From Tubiluchus corallicola (taxonomy: Eukaryota > Priapulida > Priapulimorpha > Priapulimorphida > Tubiluchidae), in assembly GCA_030141605.1 (NCBI GenBank), contig JAQGDQ010000113.1:267501-329500 (forward strand): DNA of 62,000 nt, given 5' to 3'. Position 1 is the first letter of the stretch. The number at the start of each line of letters is the position of its first letter. The position numbers and the translations under genes were made by a program. The notes beneath the pieces are model-generated. The model worked only from the letters and a program-made list of their open reading frames with translations. It did not search any database and was not told where the DNA came from. Positions 51,403 through 62,000 of the stretch are shown here, one piece after another.

Positions 51403-54400
51403 ATGAAGATTATGAAAGGGCACCGTAGTTTGGTAAGTTAAAGCATTAAGAAGCTGAATTCGTTTTTAGGCGTTTTCCTGTTACTTTTTTCTTACAGTTC
51501 TGCAATCTTACACCTGATGAATTAGATTAAATTGAAATTCATTAGCGTTGATAAAACTTTAACCGTTTAAACATGAAATTTTTTAAACGATGGCTTTGTA
51601 TTTTTGACGATTACCGATTTCTTAGAATTAGACCAACTCGCAATGTGTTTACAAGCTACTTCGGGTCATTTCAGAAAACGAGCATTATAACTTTTGACAC
51701 AATTTTTACAGGTTGCTAAATTTTTTACAAAGTGGTCTTTCTATATTGCATCGTTGTAATAATAGTCGTTTAAGCTTGTCGCAACCGATTGTAGCGACAT
51801 TTATGGTAATGATAAAAATAAAGGTGATAATGATGATCTAACTGACTCTACAAGGGACAGCCACTTGAAAGTAATTCTGAATTTTATAGTAAATGACACT
51901 TTTGATGCAAAATGAATGAATTAAATTACCCACGGTGTTAAAAAAAGAATAAGAAAAAAGGCGAAGCTGGGCCTTGTCCGGTCTGTTAGCCGAAAAAAGG
52001 GGACTGACTGGATATAGCTGCCAAACCTTCAAGAATGGTTCTTTAAAGCCATTCTAGCAGCGTTTTGAACATTTTAACAAAAATTACATTTTGGGCCGCT
52101 GTCCGAACACCAAAAAGTCAACAAATGATCCTACACTTTGGCGGCTTATAACTCCAATTATTATCCACTTATTAACAGCTAGACACTTGGGAACTATTAG
52201 GGACGAATAGGAACTTATTATGGGTTTTCATTTGGTGGTATGATGACAAGCTCATTCATAGAAGCTGCCATATTCTCTCCATATGGCCTTGGTCGCAAAG
52301 CAAAGGAACCTTTAATCATGCCAAATAAAAAACGATTTTTCCATATGACCTGGGAAGCAGTTCTATTGTGTTTAAGTTTTAATTTATTTATTTTGTTTAA
52401 AATTTATTCACGACATTCGTGTAATTATTACCTTGCTCGTCATCACGCTTCAGAATTTTTATATCTGTAATAAATCCCGCCCTTCCCTTAATCCTTCCCT
52501 TAATAAAGAAAATTGAGGGCTATGCATACAATCTCGCCGTGCTACACTGGTGTCGCTGATTTTCACACATTCTTCTTGTAAATGGCAGCATCATATTGTT
52601 TCCCAATAAATTTCAACAAAAGGAACAGTTCATTTCATTTCTTTGTTTCAATAATAAAGTGCATACTTAATTCTCTCATCCGGGCAAGCACAATATTTGG
52701 TATGTTATTATTCAGTTTCAGTCAATTCCTAACTGCTCAGCACATGTAGGAACTTATTATAAGTGCTGACTGTATAATCAAATTAATTGTAGTTTCTTAC
52801 AGGTGTCAAAAATTCTGAAGCCTGATAGCGAGTAGTGCAGTTATTTAAAAGTCGCAAATAAATTTATCTATCATTATTTCAGCAATATGCCTGTGTGTGT
52901 GTTGCCAATTCATTTTATTTTATTTAATCAAAAATGTAATCAAGTGCAACATTAGTATAAAACTCTTGTTTACAAGTTACTAATGATTTAAACTTACAGT
53001 TTCCAAGAAAATCATTACACAGCGAGATGGCCTACCTAGGCCGATAACTACCTGTGCACATTTTCGGCACACATTGACTTATTTACATACACAAAAACTT
53101 TGCTAACCTCATGCACCTTAAATGGCTATTTTAGAGAATCTTAATCTAAATATTCCCATTTGTCCTCAACATGTCAGACATTTTAGCAATTCTGCTTTTT
53201 TACGATAATACAATACGTGTCGCAATGTTTTTAACAACAGTGACAAAGTAAGTTGAACTTACAGTTTTATGTAGATTTTGCTATTTCGGACGGAGTGCCT
53301 GAAAGCTGTTTTCTGAGCATTGTTGCATTGTTTGTGTTTATTGGGCACACCAAGCTAGCTACTAAATTCAAAAACATGCTTCAGATCAATGTTGTAGATG
53401 ATTTCTACCATATTTTTCTCAATTATCGCTTAACTCCTTCAGGACCGCACCATTCAAAATTGGTCTTGTAGGACCTTTTTTATGACTTTTCTGCTCCTGT
53501 ATGAGCAAGACATAACTAAATGATTACAAATTAGGTATTGTTCTATTAAGGAGAATCTCAGTTATCCAATCATGCTTTTTGCTTAATCTTATTTTCTTTT
53601 CAGATTTATGTAGTTTTGATTTGTCACTTACCAGCTATAAGAGCCGAAGGTGAGCAAAATCTATTTTATCATTGTGAGATAAATACAACCGCTAGTGCTA
53701 AATAATCTTTTCTTAAAAACAGCAAAAGCACCTAACTTGGGCAACAAAAACTAAGCTATTCAGTATTAGCCATTCATATACTATAAGCAAGACTGGACAA
53801 TTCAAGCAGGTAAGATGCAAGCATACATATTTTAGCTACGGTAACATAACATAGCTAATTCAACGTTTTCAGAAATACTCCTGCACATTCACGTTTCTTC
53901 AACTACCCACACACGCAAAAAGGTTGAAACGGTTGAGCCAAACTGAAATACTGAAATCAGCATTTGAGAGTCACTATCTTATTAACCAACCAACCAGCCA
54001 ACCAACCATCACCGAAGAAAACACATCCTCCTTGACGTACATAATGATTCTTGTATTTGTACTCTAAATGTAATGTACCTTTTCAGTTAGTGGTGAAACA
54101 CTTAGTAGCAATTTTCCATGTTTCAGCCTCTGTCACGTGAAATTAGCCCTGTTTATTTAAAAAGATTAGTCCTCATCTACCCTAACCCAGAATAAGGCGG
54201 TGTTATTTTGAATAGGTGTTTCCCTAAGCCAGCCATTTACATGAAAAATAACTTTAGCTAAAGCCCTTGAAATTTGTGATAGTAATCGAAAAACAGAACG
54301 GCGCCAGTAACCTCCACTCTCCATCTTGGCAGACCGGCGAAAAGGATCTACTGATGGTCATTCGAACTCAAAACCCCGTTCTCTCAATTTCTTCACCACG

Positions 54401-57400
54401 TGATCTCTCTTTAGTTATAGAGGTCATTGGTAGGCTCAGAAGCAATTTTGGTACAACGTATTTAAGTTATGCATTTTGCATTCAAAATGTGGAACATGTT
54501 TCACCCAGATTTAGTATTATTGCTGTTTAAGAGATGACTCTAACTTGAACTTTGATACTATATGTGATTTGTTCAAATGTGATTTATCTCTTGTCTGCTC
54601 TTATATTTATAACTGCCTTAATCGCCTTAATTAAACTTTCCGATTAGATTCTTTCCGATTAGACATTTCATGTCTATGTCTATTCTATGAGCTCAGCATG
54701 TTTAGTATTGGACTTTCATATTAGTTATCAATATTCGCACGCCATCCGTTATTTCTAGGAAGCTTTTGTTGTCTCTCGTTTCTAGTGCCAGTAGTGATAA
54801 GGTGTTATTTGTGTATTTGTAATTTGTCAGCTAGTAGTCTTGTTTTGTAATTTGTGTATGTTCGTTTGTATGTATGCAGGGCTTGTGTATGTATGTATTT
54901 CATGGTTTCGAGTGTATATATGTATTTGACTGTATATTTTATTTTGTTTTTTTTTTGATAATTTTATGACGTCAATAAAATTTAATAATAATAAATAAAC
55001 ATAAAGGTGCACATAGTGCGCTGCATGAATTCAGCAATTATGCTTGTATTAATTTTCTGTGTTTTGCAGCCAAAGGAAAGCCAAAAGACACACAAATTGA
55101 GTCATATCGAAAAATTTTGCTCAGTGGTCTGTCTGACCCACTATTCGATGATGAGATCCCTGAGTTCATAGTAGATGATCACATAAGCGCTGAAAATCTG
55201 ACAAAAATATCCGATTTAGAAATGGAAGAATCATCCCTGTTTGATGATTTCCAAGAGTATTTTACCGAAGGTAAGCGACAACTGCTTCCCCAACATTCGC
55301 CATCAAAATAATATTCGTTTCAAAGATAACAACTTAATGCGACTTGAATGAGCTAGTAATTAGGTAATAATGCTTTTTATAAAATGTTACGCGAAATTTA
55401 TATTGAGTTTTTAACTGGAATCACGTGGAAACTGGAAAACACTTTTGCAATGGCTCAATGATCACCATCAAAATTATGATTCACTTGTCAGAAGTAATGC
55501 TAACATTTTTAATATTTCTGTGAAGGATTGTGACACCCCAGTCCAAAAAAATTGGGTGCCATTTTTTTCGAGCCCATTCAGAGAAATGTCCTATTGTTGA
55601 CTATAAAGACGTGCTTGAAAATCGCAGAACGTCTTTATGGTACTTTATGGTGCTGTATGCAAATATGATATTAGTTTCTTCGTATGAACGGACCCTAGCA
55701 GTTGCCTTAACAGCCCATGTTACTGTACTCCTTCTGGACCGGAAGTAGGACGCGCCCTAATTATTTAGTAAACAAAACTGAAACTTGCTGGAATGGGGTA
55801 TTTTAGAATGCTAAATACAAATACGAACTTTCCCTACGGATGGATCAATTTTGCTCACACGGCAATTTTATAGGGTTTTCTGGGAAACTGAAATAGGGCA
55901 AATCGTAATATTGAACACAAAATTCTAAATATTGCAGGAAAGGGCTTTAAGCCATGCCGAAAGCAAACCTACTATTGGTTTTTTTGAACAAACGGATCTA
56001 GTTGCCCAAACGGGCGAGCTTAGAGTTTTTTAAGGACCCATAGGTAGGTCACAGTTCTCACATGAAAAAAAATTACTAGCATGACGTATTAGCTGTGCTG
56101 AGCGTGAATCCGATGTTGTTACTTTTGGGGAAAAATTGGCCTAAACAACTCAACTTTATGCCCAATCAAAAGAATATGTCATGCAAAGTTCAGGAGAAGA
56201 TGGTGAAGCCCCGAGAAGACAGACAACTATTGGCTCGAGGTTTTAGCCGTACAACAGCCACGCCCTGAACTTGGAAAAACGTTAGATGACATCATTACCG
56301 GTTTTGAGTTTTCTGCTATCCAAAAGTTGTTGTTCTCTCCTGATGGATAAATGTTCTTTCATTAAGCTTTTAAGAATTTCGCTTTAGAAGGAAAAGATGT
56401 TACAAGATACGTTTCAGTGATTGAGTCAAGAAGAAAATGTACATTATCGACGTCATGGTTGTTGTCCAAAGTATTAAGAAAGAGCCTAGCATGGAGGCCT
56501 GCTGCGATTTTGCAGAAACCTTCGTGCAAGCAATGATAAGATCATGAGAGCTTACATAGAGGGCAGAGTTATCTTTGACCGATACATTAAAGACTCACTA
56601 AAATCCCAGACAAGGACAGAGAGAAGCATGCGACTTGATCATGTGAAATTTTGTATTCACGACACAAAAAAATATCAAGCTTGTGCAACCAAAACCCTTC
56701 TGTCACACATTGAAACTAAAGTAATTTTGAGATTCATATAATCAATAGAATACGGTATAAATGCTCTTATTTCATTAAGTTATTATTAGAAAAAACGGCA
56801 CCTAATCTTTTTCGCACCGTCTAGAGGATAAGGAATCAATTTAAACAAAAAATTATCTTTAGCACGAAAACCCCACGGGATGACATAACGGCCCCTATTA
56901 TAAGTGATAAAACTTAGGCGCAAATTAGTATTTGTTTTTCAGCAAAATATGTCCTCTGCGGTGACTTTCATGTGACATTTCCTGATCAGTCTTCTACAGA
57001 CTTTATTCAGTTTACATCACCAACAGAAAACATAACAGAGTTCACGATTTGTCAAGTAAGTGTGCCTTGTTACTTTATTGTTTTAAATTAGTTCTGTTCT
57101 GTATTTGTGCGTGTTTTGTTTTACAGTCATTACATAATTAAAAGACCAAAATTCTTCAGATCGTCGGCAGGAACTAATGTCCATCTTTAATTGTTCTTAA
57201 TTAACATTTATTAACTGGGTTTTTCAGCCAACAAATACGCATTTCTTACAGTAAAATACTATAAAACGGGCTAAATTTCATTTGAGATTGGTGTGTCATA
57301 ATGAATGACATCATCGGATGTCACGTCACTAGAAATCATAATATACAATCATAGGCCAACCATGCCGACCACGCCATTTGCCAACAAGGACAATTAGGGA

Positions 57401-58523
57401 TAGATATTAGACAGCACCGACAGTTTGAGGAATATTGGTCTTATCGTTTTGTTAATGACTCTGTAAATATTTGCAATTAGTAATTCAGTATGATTTATTT
57501 GTCTTTCTCTTTCACTTGAAGTTAAGTACAGTTGTGCTTTCGAACATCCTTTCCGTTCTTGTTTCTTAATTTTGGGGGTATTTTAATTCATTGGCACTAT
57601 TCATGTCATTGAGAATTATGTAACTACTTTTTTATAGTATTATCGTTTGAGTTGCAAATTAAAAGAAACATGCATAGAATTTGAGAAAAAATAAGTTGAA
57701 ACAAAAATAAGCATAGTACTAGACGCTCAAATGCAAAATACATGGCTAATAATAGTAAAAAATTTTGCCAAAAATTTTACAGTACGCTCTCTGACATGTT
57801 AATAGAGATTAGAAACTCAAAAGTACTGGTGCAAAGGAGTGGGCCGAACTTTTGGCTGCAATAATAAATATTAGAAGTAAATTCCCCAAAAAGTTGAAAT
57901 TATAGTAAATTTGGCTGTTAATGTTACAAGTTTATAAGGTTAAGTAGTTTTAAGCTATGAAAAAGTTTTGCAAATAAAAAGTTAAATGCCGGGACAATGT
58001 CAGCTACAAATACCAACTGAAATACAACCACGTTGACGTATAAAGCCCTTAAAACAGTGAAGTATCAACCAGTTTACATCATGCTCATCATCAGACAAAA
58101 TAAACCGTCGCTAAAGATTTGTTGTCAATAATAAAGTGGGATATAATAATATGGTTCATGGTGTCCTTAATTTGATTAAAAAAGGGTAAGACGGTCACAC
58201 AGAACCGTTTGATACAGAGGAACAGAGTGCTGGTACCAACTACCCCTTAAAAAGTACATCAGCTGTTGGAAGAAATGCCTTCGTCTAGTTTGCATTGAAA
58301 ACGGTAAACTCATATGGCACGCTGTAAATTTTAAAAAGTGCCACAAAATTTTTCCTGCATTTATTGTTTTGGCTTCTTGTTTTAAAACTTCTGTACCTCC
58401 CGAAAAATCTTTAAAAAATGACCAAAAATTTTGCAGTTTATATATAAGCGTCAGTAACATCAGTGTGGTGATTTTCAAGCGACTTCGCGGATCTTTTTCT
58501 TATAGTATCGTAATCAAAACTTC

Positions 58524-58567
<44 letters not shown>

Positions 58568-61016
58568 ATTTTATACATCACTATAACAATCTATGGTTTT
58601 AATCAAAAAGCAGTCTGATACCATAAGGCTTAACCGCTTTCTTATTCAATTAGAAAAGTTTACAGCAAGATTAGTGAAAGCTAAAACTGTAACTTCTAAT
58701 GCCATAGCTTTAGAACTTTTAGATACCCACACTTGCTTTGTATGTATCGTTCTGACAGATGACAAAACGTTGACTATTTTCAGTGGATCAAACAAACGGC
58801 AACTACTTTCTCACTGGCTTCTTACGCTGCAAGCGATTCCAACTTAAGAGCAATTTTAATGATGATTGTGGACGAAGATTTAGTACTGCATATAAATGGA
58901 CAAAGCGTGTAAGTTGGCAAAATTATGTGTGTATTAGTTGAAAGTAGAAGCCCTCACTTGCACAAGCAGTGTATACATATATAATTGTATATAGTTCATA
59001 GTATATATAATGTGTATAATAGCTGTTTAGTAATAATAACGCCGCGCCCTAAGATATGCGATAACAGGAAAAACACCGGCACCTGCAACAAGATAGCTTA
59101 ATATCCTGTTAATTGCTGAACTACAATAAATATTATGTTGATTGCATACTTTAATTATGCAGGGGATAAATCTAAGCTTTATTTAAAATACGGTGAAAAA
59201 GTCAAGGTAAAAAACTCAGGTTAAATTTCTTATTCAAAAATATCAATAAAACACAAATTACAGACAGATACATGGATAAATCAAGGAAAAATCCAGCTTT
59301 TGTTTTACTAACAAATGCCAAATCTATTAAAATCAGTTCTCAAAAGCATATAAGGTTTGTTGTTTACCAATGCTGATGTGCTTAATTTGTTAATTACCAA
59401 GTTATGGATTAAGTTACTAAAGCGAATCGGATTTATGTCGATATTACATAGCTTTACATAATAGTGATTATCGAGAATGTACTGCAAGGGGTCATAATTT
59501 ATATTTTACGTTACACGTTGATTAATGACTAGTGAATTGTTACAAGATATATGTGTTGGGAACGCTAAATTTTTGGTGTGGGCGAACAGCGTGGCGCATT
59601 TCTCACTTTAGAGGTTACCAATTCTAATAACATAATTTTTTATGTCAGCTGCTATATCTCGCTACTTTTCTCAAAATTAGAATCACTTTGCCTTTAAAAA
59701 GATCACAAAAAACAAATCCTGTATTTTTATTGTAGGACTCTACAGAGTATCGGCAATCTGATTACTAATGGAAACTTCAACCAGTTATGCGTAACGTGGG
59801 ACATGGGACAATATAATGTATACGTCAACGGAGACGGTAACGATAACTACATTACAATTCTAACTAGTACTGGGCAATACTATGACTTTTACTGAGTTTA
59901 TTTATTTAAGCTTCTGTGCGAAAATACTCGGTATAATGTGCTTGCATAGCAAAATCGTCAGCAATTAAGCTTTTCTACACATGCTGAATCTCCATTTCAT
60001 GAGAATCACTTTGGCAACAAGCTCATTGCTCTATTTCATTTCTAAGCTGAGATAATCCACGTTACGTTTAAGTGCACGCTTCGCACTAAAAACATAACCT
60101 TGAGAAAATCGCTGTAAAAGTTAGCCATTGTTTTTTTTTTGTCATCATCATCATAATTATGCCCGTTGCGTCTATTAGACATTGGGCAAGCAGAATTCTA
60201 AAATAAATCCGTCCTCAAGACAATTAAACACATCAGTTATCCGGCAAGAAGCTAGACACTGCTATGCCAATGTCTTGTCAGCACTACCGCGTTTCTATAA
60301 AACCTTTAGCACAAATGTTGGTTGCTGCGGACTTTGCAAGAACACATTGAAGTTATGTTTAAATCCAGTAGATTGCTCTTGACGAAGATCTGGGATTGGC
60401 AATAGAAAAAACCTAAAGCAAAATGACTGCTTCCACGACCTACTATCGCAGTTTGAAAGTACAAGTTTCTACAATTGCAGTACTACTTTCTAGCCAGAAA
60501 AGTGGGTACGGGGTTATAAAATTAGATTTTTAGTATTTTTTGAGCATTTTCTTGATAATTTGATGCTAGAATATAAAAGTCCAATACACTTAGCGTTTGT
60601 TTTCATAAAAAAGACAAATGACATTTGATCAAATTTTTGGTGCATTCTAGTTTGAACCATCATAACGTACCTTTAACTGCGCCGATTTATGGGCGGTTTT
60701 GTTTGCAAGAAGTTTTTTTTTTGAAAAACGAACCGTGAATATTGTAATTATAGCGGCAGTCTAAACAACATTTAGTTACATATAATTAATAAGCCTAAAT
60801 ACTCCTTAATGTATTCATATTACAGAAATTGTATCAGGAGCCTTCGCAGGAGGAGGAGCAAACGCTATACCAGGAGGTGGAAACCTCATATTCGGACAAG
60901 AGCAGGGCACTGTTGGTAGTGGCTTCACTTCAGCTAGTAGTTACGCTGGAATGGTCACATCGTTTATAATGTCTTCCACGGCGTTATCAGCTGCTGATAT
61001 AGGTATAGTAATCTAG
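51403..61016 (+). CDS. secreted pentraxin-domain protein, 7 exons, about 268 aa
   Basis: Exons: 51403-51432, 53604-53649, 55070-55270, 56943-57055, 58784-58908, 59736-59836, 60826-61016 (TAG 61014-61016). All joins keep frame. Exons 1-2 give a signal peptide (MKIMKGHRSL, IYVVLICHLP, AIRA). Exon 3 is an acidic 66-residue segment of unknown function with no Cys. Exons 4-7 are the pentraxin domain: FTICQW (first disulfide Cys), FSLASYA, FNQLCVTWD (second Cys and degenerate pentraxin signature, Gln for the usual His), VYVNGD, GGGNLIFGQEQG and FTSASSYAGMVTSF. Pentraxins are secreted oligomeric recognition proteins that bind ligands through calcium. Here several calcium ligands are replaced. The last exon may instead splice at 61003 (gtatag) to an exon outside the window. 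Confidence 0.82.
51433..53603. other. pentraxin intron 1, nothing recognised
   Basis: AT-rich. No conserved protein block or clear repeat was found. It is bounded by gtaagt and by a ttttcttttcag acceptor. Confidence 0.5.
56160..56760 (+). pseudogene. fossil of a repeat-encoded protein of unknown function (pentraxin intron 3)
   Basis: Successive frames give DDIITGFEFSAI then KLLFSPDG (about 56290-56350), DVMVVVQSIKKEPSM (about 56450-56495) and GRVIFDRYIKDSLKSQTRTE (about 56565-56625). The order and style resemble a large, multi-copy, uncharacterised protein family I associate with repeats in cnidarian and other marine invertebrate genomes (VxFDRY...RT.R). Frames are broken by stops, so it is dead. 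The identification is from memory of the style and is uncertain. Confidence 0.4.
57056..58783. other. pentraxin intron 4 with an (AT)n tract
   Basis: The intron shows no protein signal. It contains a pure (AT)n microsatellite at about 58525-58565, 220 bases before the exon 5 acceptor. Confidence 0.55.
59837..60825. other. pentraxin intron 6, unassigned
   Basis: An oligo(T) run and (atc)n near 60130-60160 are followed by a moderately GC-richer stretch to 60400 (gcccgttgcgtctattagac). That stretch may be a retroelement tail but cannot be assigned. The rest is AT-rich. Confidence 0.35.
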
Positions 61017-62000
61017 TGTTATTTCCTTGCTGCGGTTATTCATTGTGCCCGTACACTTATTAGAACCATATCGCGATTATATTATGATACATTCACACTA
61101 AATCATAGATACGTTCACAAACCAAGTTATTTAATAGAGATGATAGCACATCAGTGCTTTACTAACACGAATAAGAATAAATTTGTTTTACAACAACAAA
61201 TGCAATGTCACAATAATACAATAACAATAATAAGAAAGTTGCTGTAAGGAAGAAGAAGGAGCAATTGCTTTCTAGTCTTCCTCTTACAGGTGGATACCAT
61301 AACTGATAACATCATTCTATAACTATATAAATTCGATTGAAAAAAAATTGTAAATTTCGGGAAACCTGTAAATATTTCGCAGCATTACAGCCAGATATTT
61401 ATATGCACAAAATATAACAAGAAATAGTTAGGAGCATATACGCAAAAAAGAAAGAAATTAGTATGCATGAAAACGATTTATAAAAATGGGGTAAATTATC
61501 ATTTATCCTTCACAGATAATTTTGTTAAAACACACTAAATACATTAAAAACTAACTTTTTAACATTCACGTTACCGATTCTTAAAACTAAGCCATACTTT
61601 CTTCTTAAGCAACAATGACTATCGTTAGTAGAATTCAATATTAATTGAATATTATATATGTTTGCGATTTGAATTTTCTTTGAAAAAATTGATTTTCCAC
61701 GAACCACTATCCATTTTTGTTAATAAATCAAATCACATGCTGGTTTTAATGCTTAATTTGAAGAGTGTCTTACTTTATTCCCTCTAAGCATTGCAATATG
61801 ATCAAAAAACACTTTCATTGATTTTATAGATCAGAATGTTAATTTAAATTATATTCGCAATAATTGCATTTAGAAACTGATTGGTTATGAGGAAAACGAG
61901 TTCTTAATATAAAAAATGATTGCCAACACCAACTTAAGGCAAAACGCGGGTTTTATTCAGACACAACATCCGCAACGTTTCGACATACCCTATTTGTTTA
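61017..62000. other. downstream of the pentraxin, with a retroelement-tail-like end
   Basis: A candidate AATAAA lies at about 61176. No coding signal is seen. The last 60 bases, read on the minus strand, give tatgtcgaaacgttgcggat then tctgaataaaaccc. This is like the 3' end of LINE or Penelope-like elements, so an element probably continues beyond the window. Confidence 0.35.

Noticed and set aside
58593-58847. 84-codon frame overlapping pentraxin exon 5
   Set aside because: It runs in a different frame from the exon, which has matching splice phases and the pentraxin motif. No independent support.

Overview
The window is nuclear DNA from an invertebrate animal, probably marine. It is AT-rich, its genes are split by GT-AG introns, simple-sequence repeats are long, and there are fragments of several non-LTR retrotransposon families and tRNA-derived SINEs. 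The best-preserved proteins are plain metazoan families (NEK1, SLC7A, pentraxin). The species cannot be fixed from the sequence. All five genes read on the + strand.

Layout. (1) 1585-5571 encodes a NEK1 protein kinase orthologue in one uninterrupted reading frame, although its neighbours are rich in introns. (2) 6.2-10.4 kb is intergenic, with a SINE, a degenerate GC-richer repeat and a dead LINE 3' part on the minus strand. (3) 10.48-47.55 kb holds three head-to-tail genes for SLC7A light-chain amino acid transporters closest to b(0,+)AT (SLC7A9). I call them A, B and C. All three were reconstructed exon by exon. Genes B and C share identical lengths for all nine common exons (237, 267, 126, 154, 124, 201, 150, 169, 71 nt). 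Gene A shares the seven central ones. (4) Gene C appears to start far upstream, at one of two possible short leader exons (31114-31135 or 33009-33045). Its first intron holds large tetranucleotide arrays, tandem TATA-bearing repeats and a 3.2 kb antisense LINE with only two in-frame stops. (5) 47.6-51.2 kb is LINE debris, a (TC)n/(CA)n tract and a ~49 bp minisatellite. (6) 51403-61016 is a secreted pentraxin gene of seven exons: signal peptide, acidic N-terminal segment, then a pentraxin domain with a damaged calcium site.

Function. SLC7A proteins are 12-helix exchangers that normally pair by a disulfide with an SLC3 heavy chain, and all three copies keep the cysteine for that bond. They differ at a substrate-pocket position in TM6 (Asp in C, Asn in A and B), so the cluster looks like a local expansion with diverging specificity. 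The introns have been heavily colonised: one short repeat family occurs at least five times in them, in both orientations. NEK1 (cilium and DNA-damage kinase) and the pentraxin (extracellular recognition) have no evident functional link to the transporters.

Exon models come from splice motifs, reading phase and paralogue alignment by eye. No database search or transcript data were available.
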